From: Acidobacteriota bacterium
GTDB taxonomy: Bacteria > Acidobacteriota > Terriglobia > UBA7540
Direction: 5' to 3'
Assembly (NCBI GenBank): GCA_023474345.1
Contig: JAMCXS010000022.1
Span: 62,001-126,000 of the forward strand
Length of the DNA: 64,000 nt
The notes under the pieces are model-generated. The model searched no databases. It saw nothing but the letters and a program-made list of their open reading frames with translations, and was not told the origin of the DNA. A program made the translations under genes and the position numbers. Within the stretch, counting starts at the first letter, position 1, and each line of letters starts with the position of its first letter. Below are positions 26,644-35,642 of this stretch, in pieces.

Positions 26644-27588
26644 TCAGCTTGCGATGCGGGCGCGGGTAGGTTTGTCGCGAGAGCGGAGTTCGCCCGAAGC
26701 CTTTTCAAATTCCGAGTCCATTTCCGCGCCCACCAGCAGGATGAAGTTGGTGATCCAGATCCAGAACATCAGAACAAAGAATGTCCCGAGCGCTCCGTAG
26801 GCGCTTTCCGAAGACCCGAAGTGGCTGACGAAGGCATTAAAAGCCATGGTGGCAGGGAACCAGACGATCACGACAAACACGCTTCCCGGCGTATACCATC
26901 GCCAGGGGCGCCGCACATTCGGCAGAACGTGATTCGCAAACTCTACCGCAAAGTTCAGGAGGACGAGGGAAATTGTCCAGCGAAACAAATGCCACACCAT
27001 GATGAAGGTGGTCCCTAAACTGGTGCGGGCGGCAAGCCAGTGACCGAGCCGGTCTCCATAGGTAAGTAGCCCAAAGGCCGTCAAAAACGCGAAGGCGAAA
27101 ACCAGCATGACGCCGCAGGAAAGCACGCGGCGCTTCCAGAACTTGCGAGTTTCCGGCACACCATAGGCATGGTTCAAGGCATCCATCAAACTGACCACGC
27201 CGCGCGTGGCGATCCAGATGGAAGTGGCGAGGCCAAAGGAAAGCAATCCGATGCGGTTTCGGGTGAGGCTCGAAACCGTTTTAAAGATGTGCGGTCGGAT
27301 GCTCTCGGGGAAATACTCGGTGATCCAGGTGAGGACGTGCGCCCAGAGCACGGTAAATGGCAGGTAGGCTACAATGGCGGCGAGCACGATAAAAAAAGGA
27401 AACAAGGCCATCAGAAAGAAATAAGACAACTGGGCGGCAAGATCGTCACAACCGTCAGCATGCGCGGATTTCCAAACCCGTTTAAGCCACTCGCCAAACG
27501 GCAAGTCGCTGCGGGATCCGAAAAACCGGCTCCAGCGAAGCGGCGTTCTTCGAGGAGAGCTAGCCGCCTTTTTACGCAGGTGAGACAA
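26644..27588 (-). CDS. YihY/BrkB-family inner-membrane protein
   Basis: 314 residues with about six membrane spans in the family pattern. The first is LSYFFLMALFPFFIVLAAIVAYLPF. Loop motifs include RGVVSLMDALNHAYGVPETR and the late YGALGTFFVLMFWIWITNFILLVGAEMD. TTG start with AAGGA upstream. Older annotations call this family ribonuclease BN, which is incorrect for YihY; the true function is unknown. The N- and C-terminal tails are basic and charged. Confidence 0.88.
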   Translation of the reverse strand: MSHLRKKAASSPRRTPLRWSRFFGSRSDLPFGEWLKRVWKSAHADGCDDLAAQLSYFFLMALFPFFIVLAAIVAYLPFTVLWAHVLTWITEYFPESIRPHIFKTVSSLTRNRIGLLSFGLATSIWIATRGVVSLMDALNHAYGVPETRKFWKRRVLSCGVMLVFAFAFLTAFGLLTYGDRLGHWLAARTSLGTTFIMVWHLFRWTISLVLLNFAVEFANHVLPNVRRPWRWYTPGSVFVVIVWFPATMAFNAFVSHFGSSESAYGALGTFFVLMFWIWITNFILLVGAEMDSEFEKASGELRSRDKPTRARIAS

Positions 27589-27670
27589 GCTATTCCTTCA
27601 TTAAAGGCTTCTAAGGCCTTTTTACCACTTCGTGCCGGGGGTTTTCAAGGCCGGGCGACAGGCTTGCTAT

Positions 27671-27722
27671 ATGTGGCGCCGCCCTTGCGGGCGGCATGCC
27701 AGGCTAAAACCCGGCGCTACAT
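27671..27722. repeat. Palindromic intergenic repeat (ATGTAGCGCC family), copy 1
   Basis: 52 bases bounded by ATGTGGCGCC (27671-27680) and GGCGCTACAT (27713-27722), an inverted pair with one mismatch. Inside is a perfect hairpin GCCGCCC-TTGC-GGGCGGC (27678-27695) and an imperfect one in the other half. The end ATGTAGCGCC recurs at 37734. It looks like a REP/BIME-style element between the fucosidase and BrkB genes. Confidence 0.5.
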
Positions 27723-27741
27723 GATTGCCGGAACCTCTTCG

Positions 27742-29112
27742 TTAATTCACTCCCGTCAGTCTAAAGACGAATGCGGCCTGCAAAGGCGACGCTTCGGGGC
27801 TGAAGGCGGGCAATTCTATGTGGAGCTTGCCGCCAGCTTCGCGCCACTTGAGCGGCGTGTCTGGTCCCAGCAAGGTGACGGCGGTATTCCGCGTGGGTTT
27901 CGGCGCCGTGAGCACCAGTTCGCGGCCCGGCCAGCTCTCCGCGATGGCGTAAACCGCGCCGTCCCGGGTGGTGTAACGAACGTCGCCTTCGGCTGATTGG
28001 CGCCACGGCCGGGTGCTATAAATAGCCTCGCCGTTCACTTTAAGCCACTGGCCGATCTGGAGCAGGCGTTCCTGCATGATCACTGGAATGCGGCCGTCGG
28101 CGGTGGGGCCGATATCAAGCAGAAAGTCGCCGCCCTTGCTGACGGTGTCAACCAGCAGATGGATCAATTGCGTGGCGGATTTGTAATCGGTAGCCGTCTC
28201 CATACGGTTGTAGCCGAAGGATCTCCCAATGCCCTGATCTTCTTCCCACTTGTGGACGCCGGAGTAGTCAGACAGATTCTTCCCGTTCACTTTGCCGTAT
28301 TCCGAAGTATAAAATCCGCCGTCGTGGCCGCGCGTTTCGCTGCCCCAGCGGTCGTTGACGACAATCTCATCCTTGACGGGCGAGTCGTTATAGAGCCAGG
28401 CGAGGAACTGGGTGGATTTCCAGAATGAGCTTGGATGCTCCCACTCGCCGTCAGTCCAGAGGATGGAAGGATGATAGCGATCGACCAAATCTTTCATCTG
28501 CGGCAGCATGTGCTCGGTGACGTAGCGGCGGGGGTGATGGAGGTAGAGCGGATCGTACCATTCGTAGAGGGAATAATAGAAGCCCATTTTCAGGCCGCGC
28601 GCCACCACGGCCTTGCTCAACTCTCCCGCCAGGTCCTGGTGAGGGCCAACGTCCACGCTGTTCCAATTCCAACTGGCGGGACAAGGCCAAAGGCAGAATC
28701 CTTCATGGTGCTTGGCAGTGAGGACGACGTAGCGGGCTCCCGAGCGGACAAACAGGTCAGCCCACTGGGCGGGATCAAAAAGTTTGGCGGTGAACTGGCT
28801 TACAAAATCCTGGTAATGAAAATCCGCTCCGTAGGTCCGCGCGTGAAACGCCCAGGTGGGCCCGTTCTTGTTGTGCATGTGATACCAATACCACTCCGCG
28901 TATGCCTCGCCGTCCGGAGCATGCGGGTCCGCGAAGGCAGGCACGGAATAAACTCCCCAGTGAATGAAAATGCCGAACTTGGCTTGATCGTACCATTGGG
29001 GAACAGGACGCTGGTTGAGCGAGGCCCAACTGGGTTGGTAAGGTCGGGTTTGACACCATGCAGTAAGCGGGAAGGCGCAAAAGAAAACGATTCCCAGGAG
29101 CTTGGTTTTCAT
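27742..29112 (-). CDS. Exported alpha-L-fucosidase, GH29
   Basis: 456 residues from ATG 29112; a Sec signal (LLGIVFFCAFPLTAWCQ) follows. The GH29 barrel is clear: WYDQAKFGIFIHWGVYSVPAF, RYVVLTAKHHEGFCLWP, and the nucleophile Asp in SILWTDGEWE. A C-terminal beta-sandwich is present (LTAPKPTRNTAVTLLG). It releases alpha-linked fucose from glycans by a retaining mechanism, outside the cytoplasm. No fucose catabolic genes adjoin it. The acid/base residue is not assignable by eye in this family. Confidence 0.92.
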   Translation of the reverse strand: MKTKLLGIVFFCAFPLTAWCQTRPYQPSWASLNQRPVPQWYDQAKFGIFIHWGVYSVPAFADPHAPDGEAYAEWYWYHMHNKNGPTWAFHARTYGADFHYQDFVSQFTAKLFDPAQWADLFVRSGARYVVLTAKHHEGFCLWPCPASWNWNSVDVGPHQDLAGELSKAVVARGLKMGFYYSLYEWYDPLYLHHPRRYVTEHMLPQMKDLVDRYHPSILWTDGEWEHPSSFWKSTQFLAWLYNDSPVKDEIVVNDRWGSETRGHDGGFYTSEYGKVNGKNLSDYSGVHKWEEDQGIGRSFGYNRMETATDYKSATQLIHLLVDTVSKGGDFLLDIGPTADGRIPVIMQERLLQIGQWLKVNGEAIYSTRPWRQSAEGDVRYTTRDGAVYAIAESWPGRELVLTAPKPTRNTAVTLLGPDTPLKWREAGGKLHIELPAFSPEASPLQAAFVFRLTGVN

Positions 29113-29205
29113 AGGGCCGATTCTACTACATCCGAATTGCCGCCCATTGGCTTTTTCGGCGCGAATCTGCATCTGCTGTGCGGGATGAAGCAAAAGCGCC
29201 GTAGG

Positions 29206-30384
29206 TCAAAATTGCAGCGCCTGGTCGAGATCCGCGATCAGGTCATCAACGGCTTCGATGCCCACCGACAAGCGGACTAGGCCGTCCGAGATGCCAATTG
29301 CGCGGCGATCCTCCGGCGGAACGGCGCGGTGGCTGGTAGATGCCGGGTGCACAATCAGCGAGCGCGTATCGCCCAGGCTGGCTGCGCGCGCAAACAACTT
29401 GACGCCATCCATGACGCGCTTTCCACCCTCGTAGCCTCCCTTAGCTTCAAAACTGATCATCGCGCCGAAAGCGCTCATCTGCTTCTTGGCGATCAAGTGG
29501 CCGGGATGGTGCGCCAGGCCCGGATAGTTCACGCGCTCAACCGTCGGATGCCCGGCGAGGAATTCGGCAATCCTGTGGGCATTCGAGCAATGGGCGGGCA
29601 TGCGCAGGTGCAAGGTGCGAATCCCGCGCAGAATCAGCCAGGCGTTGAAAGGACTGATCACGCCGCCGAAATCTCGGATGATTTCATGCAGCAGCAGAGA
29701 GATATATTCCCGCGAACCGATGATCGCGCCGCCCATGGCGTCGCCGTGGCCGCAAAGATATTTGGTGGCCGAATGCACCACCGCCGTGATTCCGAGCTCG
29801 AGGGGCCGCTGCAGAGCCGGAGACGCGAAGGTGTTATCCACAATCGTCGGAATGCCGCGCGAGCGCGCCAGGCGCACGACGGCCGCAATGTCGATGACTT
29901 CAAGCACCGGATTGCTGGGCGTTTCAAAATAAATCAAACGGGTATTTGGCCTGAGAGCCTTTTCAAAGGCTTCCACATTGGGAGAAGAGACAAACGTCGC
30001 CGACGCGCCCATGCGCGGCAATTTCTTATTGAAAAAATTGTAAGTGGCCCCGTAGATCGACTGCGCGGCGACCACATGGTCACCGGATTTGACGTAACCG
30101 AGAATGGCAGAGGAAACCGCCGCCATGCCGGAAGCGGTGGCAAGCGCGGATTCTCCGCCTTCGAGCGCCGCCAGTTTTGCTTCGAGCGCCCGGGTTGTAG
30201 GGTTGCCGTAACGCGTGTACATGAAGCCAATCTTCTCTTCACCGTACACGGCGGCCATCTCATCAGCATTCGCGGAAACAAACGTAGTAGATTGATAGAT
30301 GGGCGTGTCGAGAGCGCCGGTGGCGGGACACGGAGATTCTCCGGCATGCACGGCCAGCGTGGCAAACTCTAATTCTTTCGTCAT
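29206..30384 (-). CDS. Cys/Met-metabolism PLP enzyme (methionine gamma-lyase / cystathionine synthase-lyase type)
   Basis: 392 residues, family length. PLP-fold landmarks are TRYGNPTT, LASGMAAVSSA-like (ATASGMAAVSS), VDNTFASPALQRPL, and the Schiff-base Lys in HSATKYLCGHGDAMGG. The C-terminal DTRSLIVHPASTSH segment is typical. The family covers cystathionine gamma-synthase, gamma- and beta-lyases, methionine gamma-lyase and O-acyl-homoserine sulfhydrylases, which sequence reading alone cannot separate. Start ATG 30384 with GAGGTGA upstream. Divergent from the LysW-like gene. Confidence 0.88.
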   Translation of the reverse strand: MTKELEFATLAVHAGESPCPATGALDTPIYQSTTFVSANADEMAAVYGEEKIGFMYTRYGNPTTRALEAKLAALEGGESALATASGMAAVSSAILGYVKSGDHVVAAQSIYGATYNFFNKKLPRMGASATFVSSPNVEAFEKALRPNTRLIYFETPSNPVLEVIDIAAVVRLARSRGIPTIVDNTFASPALQRPLELGITAVVHSATKYLCGHGDAMGGAIIGSREYISLLLHEIIRDFGGVISPFNAWLILRGIRTLHLRMPAHCSNAHRIAEFLAGHPTVERVNYPGLAHHPGHLIAKKQMSAFGAMISFEAKGGYEGGKRVMDGVKLFARAASLGDTRSLIVHPASTSHRAVPPEDRRAIGISDGLVRLSVGIEAVDDLIADLDQALQF

Positions 30385-30549
30385 CGATCACCTCATGAGA
30401 TCATAGTTATGAGCCGTAGTCGTCACCCAGAGTGGCGGGGTTTGTGGCGGGCACCAAGAAACTTCCCCTGCCTTTCGGTGGACTGGACACGGCCCGCGGA
30501 AACGACTAGACTTTTTCTTATTGAGTATAAATCACGATGGGGGTGAGCG

Positions 30550-30729
30550 ATGCCGACCTGTCCGGAATGTGATGTCGCGATCGACATCGAAGAGGAAGAC
30601 TTGGAAGAAGGGCAGATTGTCGAATGCCCGGAGTGCGGTGCCGAACTCGAAGTGGTGAGTACGAACCCGTTGGAATTCGACCTTGTGAAAGATGAAGAGG
30701 AAAAGGATGACGAAGAAGAGGCTTGGTGA
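30550..30729 (+). CDS. LysW-like acidic zinc-ribbon mini-protein
   Basis: 59 residues, read directly from the sequence. The start ATG is preceded by GGGGGTGAG. It begins MPTCPECDVAIDIEEEDL, then VECPECGAELEVV, giving a four-Cys zinc ribbon (C4, C7, C26, C29), and ends in an acidic tail finishing EEEAW. Length, CPECGAELEVV and the acidic tail match LysW, the carrier protein of the lysine/arginine biosynthetic pathway via protein-bound intermediates. Canonical LysW ends EDWGE, whose last Glu is the attachment site; here translation stops right after Trp. No lysX/lysZ/lysY genes are nearby. It overlaps the next gene by 23 bases. Confidence 0.75.
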   Translation: MPTCPECDVAIDIEEEDLEEGQIVECPECGAELEVVSTNPLEFDLVKDEEEKDDEEEAW

Positions 30730-31165
30730 CTGCACACAGCAATGTCTTCCTTTTCTGAAGGCTCTCATTTCGCACAGGTGTCGGGAACTTTCGGAGGTGT
30801 TGGGGCGGGTGTGCGTCGTGACTTTGGCCGTGGCGTTTTTAGGGGCGACTTGGGGCGCGCCCTCGTTGATGGCCAAAAAAAAGAAGCCGCCGACAACCAA
30901 GACGGTTCGAGGCCAGGTCCTTGACGCCTCGGACGACGGCATTGCCGGTGCCGCAGTGGAAATGACCAACCTGACGACGGGGAAAAAAACGGCCATCTAT
31001 ACAGGATCGGGCGGGCACTTCACGTTTACCGGACTCAAAACGTTTGATGATTACCAGTTCCGTGCCACCTACAAGGGACAAGTGTCGGAAACCCGGAAAG
31101 TCAGCTCTTGGGATACCCGCATGCGGATGGTCGTGAATCTTCACATCCCGCCTCCTAAAGATTAA
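30707..31165 (+). CDS. Exported protein with CarboxypepD-reg-like (Ig-fold) domain
   Basis: About 152 residues from ATG 30707 (30692 is possible). An N-terminal stretch contains a membrane or signal segment (VCVVTLAVAFLGATWGAPSL) then a Lys-rich linker (KKKKPPTTK). One prealbumin-like domain follows: VRGQVLDASDDGIAGAAVEM, GGHFTFTGL and YQFRATYKGQVS. Such domains are common in Acidobacteriota surface proteins and TonB receptors. It overlaps the LysW-like gene and is probably translationally coupled to it. Function unknown. Confidence 0.7.
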   Translation: MTKKRLGDCTQQCLPFLKALISHRCRELSEVLGRVCVVTLAVAFLGATWGAPSLMAKKKKPPTTKTVRGQVLDASDDGIAGAAVEMTNLTTGKKTAIYTGSGGHFTFTGLKTFDDYQFRATYKGQVSETRKVSSWDTRMRMVVNLHIPPPKD

Positions 31166-31240
31166 GCGGGGCTCACCGCACCGAAAGCGAGGCTGCGTCA
31201 TGGCCTCCGCCTGCATTCGCTTTTCGCACCCCTCTTTTTG

Positions 31241-32485
31241 TCATGAGAATGTGACCTTGAGCAGGCGGCGGCCGACGCGGAAGGTCACAGAACCGTGGTC
31301 CCGGTATTTCGCCGGGTCGAACTCCCAGGCAGGATCAGAGATGCGCTCCCAGGAAGGCATCTCCGCGTCTCCGACGGCGATTGAAACGGCGCCCTCCTTG
31401 ATTTTCCGCGTAGCCTCAGCTCTAGACGTCACCAATTGGTTCCTATCGAGGAAAGCCGTGAGTTTGATGGGCACAAAGTATGTTAGATGCTCGGTGCGTA
31501 TTTCCGCCGGAATGCCCTTTTTCTGAAATTGCGATTCCCAGTCGCGCTGCGCCTGTGCGGCAGCGTCCTGGCCGTGGAAATCCGCGATAATGCGAGCGGC
31601 CAGTGACTTTTTGACGTCCAACGGATGGGCTGTGCCGGCTGTAACGCCTTTTTTCAAATCTGCGACTTCTCTGAACGATAAGTCGGTCAGCAAGTCGTAG
31701 TAACGCCACATCATCTCGTCGGAAATGGACATCAGCTTGCCGAACATCTCGCCGGGCGGCTCATTGAGGCCCACGTAATTACCCAGCGACTTCGACATCT
31801 TCTGCACACCGTCGAGCCCTTCCAGAATGGGCATCATCATGATCACCTGGGGCTCCTGGCCGTACTCCTGCTGGAGCGTGCGTCCCACGAGCAAGTTGAA
31901 TTTCTGGTCGGTTCCTCCCAATTCGACGTCGGCCTCGAGCGCCACGGAGTCGTAACCTTGCGCCAGCGGATAAAGCAGTTCGTGGATAGCGATTGGGCGC
32001 TGCTCTTTCATCCGCTTTGAGAAGTCGTCGCGCTCGAGCATCCGCGCCACCGTGTATTTCGAGCAGAGCGTGATCCAGTCGCTTCCCGCGAGCTTGCCCA
32101 GCCAGCGGCTGTTGAAGTCAACCACGGTTTTTTCGGGATCGAGAATCTTATAAACCTGTTTTTTGTAAGTCTCGGCATTGGCCGCGACTTCCTCCGGGGT
32201 CATGGGCTTGCGAGTGACATTCTGGCCCGAAGGATCGCCGATCAGCCCCGTAAAATCCCCGATCAGGAAAATGACCGTATGGCCCAGGTCCTGAAAGTGC
32301 TTGAGCTTGCGGATCAGGACCGTGTGCCCCAAGTGGATGTCCGGAGCAGTGGGATCAAAGCCGGCCTTCACGCGAAGCGGCTTGCCCGTCTTCGCCGCGC
32401 GTTGGAGCTTGGCGCGCAGGTCTTCAACGCGTATCGTTTCCTCTGCTCCTTTGATGAGATAAGTAAGTTGTTCATCAAGCGTCAT
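31241..32485 (-). CDS. tyrS: Tyrosyl-tRNA synthetase
   Basis: 414 residues. Class I motifs are HLGHT (HIGH equivalent, near residue 50) and KMSKS (near 233), with tyrosine-binding segments [11 protein letters not shown] and [10 protein letters not shown]. The C-terminal S4-like RNA-binding domain is present ([24 protein letters not shown]). The spacing and HLGHT form fit the TyrRS subfamily found in many Gram-negatives (TyrZ/TyrRS-beta type). It charges tRNA-Tyr in the cytoplasm. It converges with the Ig-like gene; upstream lies a decayed toxin-antitoxin remnant on the same strand. Confidence 0.96.
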   Translation of the reverse strand: MTLDEQLTYLIKGAEETIRVEDLRAKLQRAAKTGKPLRVKAGFDPTAPDIHLGHTVLIRKLKHFQDLGHTVIFLIGDFTGLIGDPSGQNVTRKPMTPEEVAANAETYKKQVYKILDPEKTVVDFNSRWLGKLAGSDWITLCSKYTVARMLERDDFSKRMKEQRPIAIHELLYPLAQGYDSVALEADVELGGTDQKFNLLVGRTLQQEYGQEPQVIMMMPILEGLDGVQKMSKSLGNYVGLNEPPGEMFGKLMSISDEMMWRYYDLLTDLSFREVADLKKGVTAGTAHPLDVKKSLAARIIADFHGQDAAAQAQRDWESQFQKKGIPAEIRTEHLTYFVPIKLTAFLDRNQLVTSRAEATRKIKEGAVSIAVGDAEMPSWERISDPAWEFDPAKYRDHGSVTFRVGRRLLKVTFS

Positions 32486-32547
32486 GAGTTTCTCGTTAAG
32501 TGCAAATTTGTATGGGCGAACGTGGACATGGAGTTACCGGCACGCTT

Positions 32548-32758
32548 TCATGCAACAAGCTCAAACAGACCCCCGACCACCTGCTCCATCTCCTCCGCGC
32601 TCGCGCGGCCCAGACGCTTTCTCAAACGCGTGTTAGGAAGAGGCGAACCTGTGAGATCTTTATCCGCGACGGCTTCGGGAGTCGCCCACCACGCGATCAA
32701 CCTCCCGCAGAGCCCGAGTTTCCAGGCTCACGGGGACCTGTGCCGTTGCCATCAGCAT
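32548..32758 (-). pseudogene. Decayed toxin-antitoxin module (RHH antitoxin head joined to MazF/PemK-like tail)
   Basis: From ATG 32758 the minus strand encodes a ribbon-helix-helix-like start (MATAQVPVSLETRALREVDR) that stops at TAA 32660-32662. Shifting one frame, from about 32671 to the TGA at 32548-32550, reads LPNTRLRKRLGRASAEEMEQ then VVGGLFELVA. This resembles the last 30 residues of MazF/PemK toxins. The antitoxin tail and most of the toxin are missing, so the simplest reading is an internal deletion joining the two ends. Both halves are short, so the family calls are tentative. Confidence 0.45.
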
Positions 32759-32932
32759 GGTAATTTATCATACTAACGTCGAAGCTTTCACCTTTGCACC
32801 CGCCTCTATTCAGCGATTTCGTAAAGCATAGCCCGGAAGGGGTCTAATCCCCTCATTCCAACCGAGCCCTCTGTTTTTTTCTATCAACGGTCATTTTTGC
32901 AAATTTCAAAAGGGGCTTGCCAACCTCCCTGA

Positions 32933-32954
32933 CTGACATTATATATGATGTCAG
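32933..32954. promoter_or_regulatory. Perfect inverted repeat upstream of the DUF6788 gene
   Basis: CTGACAT (32933-32939) and ATGTCAG (32948-32954) flank TATATATG. The pair ends 2 bases before the AGAGGAGG ribosome-binding site, so it could be an operator or a translation-blocking hairpin limiting transposase expression. The AT-rich centre could double as a -10 region. Confidence 0.35.
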
Positions 32955-32968
32955 CTAGAGGAGGTCCT

Positions 32969-33286
32969 ATGCCCAGCGATCCTGTACTCCGTCTGCGCGG
33001 CCGCTTTGTGCGCGAGATGCTGCCCGGCTCGTTCGTCGAGCGCCAGCGCCAGTGCGGCAAGCCGACCTGCCGCTGCCAAGACGGCCGCCATTTGCACACG
33101 CAATATCAGCTTTCGGTCCTGTCCGAGGGCCAACGTAAGACTTACAACGTCCCCGCCGACCAGGCCGAGGAGGTTCGGCGTCGGGTCGAACTCCACCGGC
33201 GCTTCCAGCGCGTGGCCACGAGGATCGCCAACCTGAATCTCGGTCGCTGGTTGCGCGAGAAGCAGCCGGCCGGGAAGCGGTCCTAG
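32969..33286 (+). CDS. DUF6788 family IS-associated protein
   Basis: 105 residues. ATG 32969 is chosen because AGAGGAGG lies 4 bases upstream; the ATG at 32945 would sit inside the palindrome. The DUF6788 signature is present: EMLPGSFVERQRQCGKPTC then CRCQDG, LSVLSEGQRKTYNVPADQ and VELHRRFQRV. The Cys-rich CGKPTCRC motif may bind zinc. The role in transposition is not established. The transposase remnant begins at its stop codon. Confidence 0.8.
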   Translation: MPSDPVLRLRGRFVREMLPGSFVERQRQCGKPTCRCQDGRHLHTQYQLSVLSEGQRKTYNVPADQAEEVRRRVELHRRFQRVATRIANLNLGRWLREKQPAGKRS

Positions 33287-33287
33287 G

Positions 33288-34254
33288 AGGGACACGCCGC
33301 CTCTGCGCCGACGCCAGTTCGAGGCCTATCTGGAGAAGGTCTTCGCTTGGTCAGACCGCCTCGCCACGCTTGGCGAAGGGCGGCAGTGGCCGCGGCATCC
33401 GTGGCGGAAGGTGTGGGATGCAGTGTTTCTGGGGGCGGCGGCACAGATGTCCAGCCTGCATCGGCTGGAGGGCGAATGCCGGCAGGGGGCCGACGCCATC
33501 TACCTGCAACAAGGCTTTGTGAAGGAAGCGGAAAGCTTCGGTTGGGATTGGGTGATTTCGCTGAAGGAGAACCAGCCGGAATTGCTCGCCGAAGCTCAGC
33601 GGCTCACCAGCGGCGTGCCGGACACGGTCGAGTCGACCGGCCAGCAGGAGCATCAACTCTGGCACGCGCCGGAGGTCTACTGGGCGGTGGCCAACCGCTC
33701 GGTGTGGGTCGTGAAAGCCATACGGCGACAGAAGCACCGCCGCGTTCGAGTCGGCGCGGCGGGCTCAGGCGAGAAGCGAACCAAGAGCCGAGAAGAGGTC
33801 ACACAGGAAAGCACGAACTACTCCGCCAGCAACCTGGAACTGGGTTCGATCCCTCCCCGCTTCGTTTACGAACTCGGGCGGAGTCGCTGGCGGATCGATA
33901 CCGAAGTCTTCCAGACGCTCACCCCCCCCAGCCCACCTCAAGCGGCCTTCAGTGCATCGCCCGTGCGCGCTGATCGTGCTGACCATGATTCGCGTGCTGG
34001 CCTACACACTGAGCTTGGTCTTTTACCATCGCCAAGTCGCCAGCCATGTTCGGCGTGGCGTGCCCGCGTTCAGTGAGACGGCGCGGGCTCTGGCCGCTGC
34101 CTTCTCGCCGCCTGCCCTGGACTCCAGTTGGAACGATGCCTCAACTGAAGCCTTCGCGCTTTCCCCGGAGCGCACGGACCCGTGTCGGCCACTTCGCAAA
34201 ATCTCACTCGCCCAGCCCCCCGCCGCGCTCTCAAATCTTCTGACTGATCGCTAG
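33288..34254 (+). pseudogene. DDE transposase remnant, internally deleted and frameshifted
   Basis: One frame from 33288 to about 33920 reads FEAYLEKVFAWSDRLATLG through SSLHRLEGECRQG, then jumps directly to DAIYLQQGFVKEAE. The intervening segment with the first catalytic Asp appears to be missing, so the join is probably an in-frame deletion. It continues with WVISLKENQPELLAEA and RSRWRIDTEVFQTL, which should contain the final catalytic Glu. A C-run near 33922-33930 marks a frameshift; the C-terminal part (ALIVLTMIRVLAYTLSLVFY) resumes in another frame and ends at 34254. It cannot encode an active enzyme. Confidence 0.75.
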
Positions 34255-34525
34255 GACCGCAATCGCCTTATCCATAAGCCGGATACGAACCTGCAACCAT
34301 CGCTTTGCGAAATCGTTGGGGATTAATCACGGTTGATTGACACCGTGATTCCCGGCGGGCTATTCTCATATTTAGCCGTGGATTGGGCATCAATTCCGGG
34401 GGCCGCTCCGACGAAACCGCGAAAGATGAGAGTGGTCTGGAGTTCGATGAACTCTTGCGCGGCGGGCTTGTGCCGGGTTGGAGCAGCGATTCGAGCGGCC
34501 ATTTTGGGGAACCGGGATTTCTGAG

Positions 34526-35611
34526 ATGCACTTTCTTCCGAAGCTTGAAGAAATCGAAAGACGGTATGAAAGTCTGACCGCCGACCTGGGCAACCCGCAG
34601 GTTCTGGGTGATCCTTCTGCCTACCAGAAAACGGCCAAAGCTCACTCCGACTTGCAGGAAATCGTGGATCGTTACCGGGAGTGGAAGGAAATCCAAAAAG
34701 CGCTGGTGGAGACCAAGACACTGCTGGAAGAGTCTTCCTCGGATTCTGAAATGCGGGCTCTCGCGCAGGAGGAACTGGCGGAACTGGAAAAGCGGCAAGA
34801 GGCTATCGAAGGCCAATTGAAGCTGTTGCTGCTGCCCAAAGATCCGAATGATGAGAAGAACTGCGTGCTGGAAATCCGTGCGGGCACGGGAGGGGATGAG
34901 GCTACGCTGTTCGCCCAGGAAATTTTCCGCATGTACGGCCGCTATGCCGAAGAACAGCGTTGGAAGATGGAAATCCTCTCTTCTTCGCTTTCCGGCATCG
35001 GCGGGTTGAAGGAAGTGATCGCGCTCGTGGAAGGAAAGAAGGTCTACAGCCGTTTGAAGTACGAAAGCGGCGTCCATCGCGTGCAACGCGTTCCGGAAAC
35101 CGAACAACAGGGCAGGGTTCACACCTCGGCCATCACCGTGGCGGTTTTGCCCGAGGCTGACGAGGTTGATATTGAAATTGATCCCAAGGAAATCCGCATT
35201 GATACCTTCTGTTCCTCGGGGCCCGGTGGGCAGTCGGTGAACACCACTTATTCAGCGGTGCGGATCACTCACCTTCCCACGGGGATGGTGGTTTCCTGCC
35301 AGGACGAGAAGTCGCAAATCAAGAACCGCGCCAAGGCCATGCGGGTGCTGCGTTCGCGGCTTTATGACATGAAGCTTGAGGAGCAGCAGAAACAGATCTC
35401 CGAGGAGCGCCGCGCCATGGTCGGCACCGGGGACCGGAGCGAAAAAATCCGGACCTACAACTTTCCTCAAAACCGCGTCACCGACCACCGGATTGGCCTC
35501 ACCCTGTACCAGCTTGACCGCATCATCGACGGCAAGCTCGACGAAATTATCGATGCGCTGATTACGCACTACCAGACCGAAAAGCTCAAGCAGGCGACCG
35601 TGGCGGCGTGA
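34526..35611 (+). CDS. prfA: Peptide chain release factor 1
   Basis: 361 residues from ATG 34526 ([17 protein letters not shown]), the usual RF1 length; the upstream extension to 34478 is rejected. The GGQ motif is in [20 protein letters not shown] and is the site methylated by PrmC. It recognises UAA and UAG stop codons and triggers peptide release. prmC starts 31 bases after its stop. In many bacteria rpmE precedes prfA; here a decayed insertion sequence does. Confidence 0.97.
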   Translation: MHFLPKLEEIERRYESLTADLGNPQVLGDPSAYQKTAKAHSDLQEIVDRYREWKEIQKALVETKTLLEESSSDSEMRALAQEELAELEKRQEAIEGQLKLLLLPKDPNDEKNCVLEIRAGTGGDEATLFAQEIFRMYGRYAEEQRWKMEILSSSLSGIGGLKEVIALVEGKKVYSRLKYESGVHRVQRVPETEQQGRVHTSAITVAVLPEADEVDIEIDPKEIRIDTFCSSGPGGQSVNTTYSAVRITHLPTGMVVSCQDEKSQIKNRAKAMRVLRSRLYDMKLEEQQKQISEERRAMVGTGDRSEKIRTYNFPQNRVTDHRIGLTLYQLDRIIDGKLDEIIDALITHYQTEKLKQATVAA

Positions 35612-35642
35612 AGGCCACGGGACGTCGCACTTGGGTTCCCCG

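Larger units (their letters stand above)
32969..34254 (+). mobile_element. Degenerate insertion sequence with DUF6788 accessory gene
   Basis: An intact DUF6788 gene followed immediately by a decayed DDE transposase. This pairing is typical of a family of bacterial insertion sequences in which the small protein precedes the transposase. No terminal inverted repeats or target-site duplication could be identified, so the element's outer limits are unknown and the coordinates mark only coding remnants. It sits between the decayed toxin-antitoxin scar and prfA. Confidence 0.7.

Noticed and set aside
26644-27588. Ribonuclease BN annotation for the BrkB-family gene
   Set aside because: That name was a historical misassignment; the family is a membrane protein without nuclease motifs.
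29329-30372. 347-codon plus-strand frame inside the Cys/Met PLP gene
   Set aside because: Shadow of a complete, well-recognised enzyme on the other strand.
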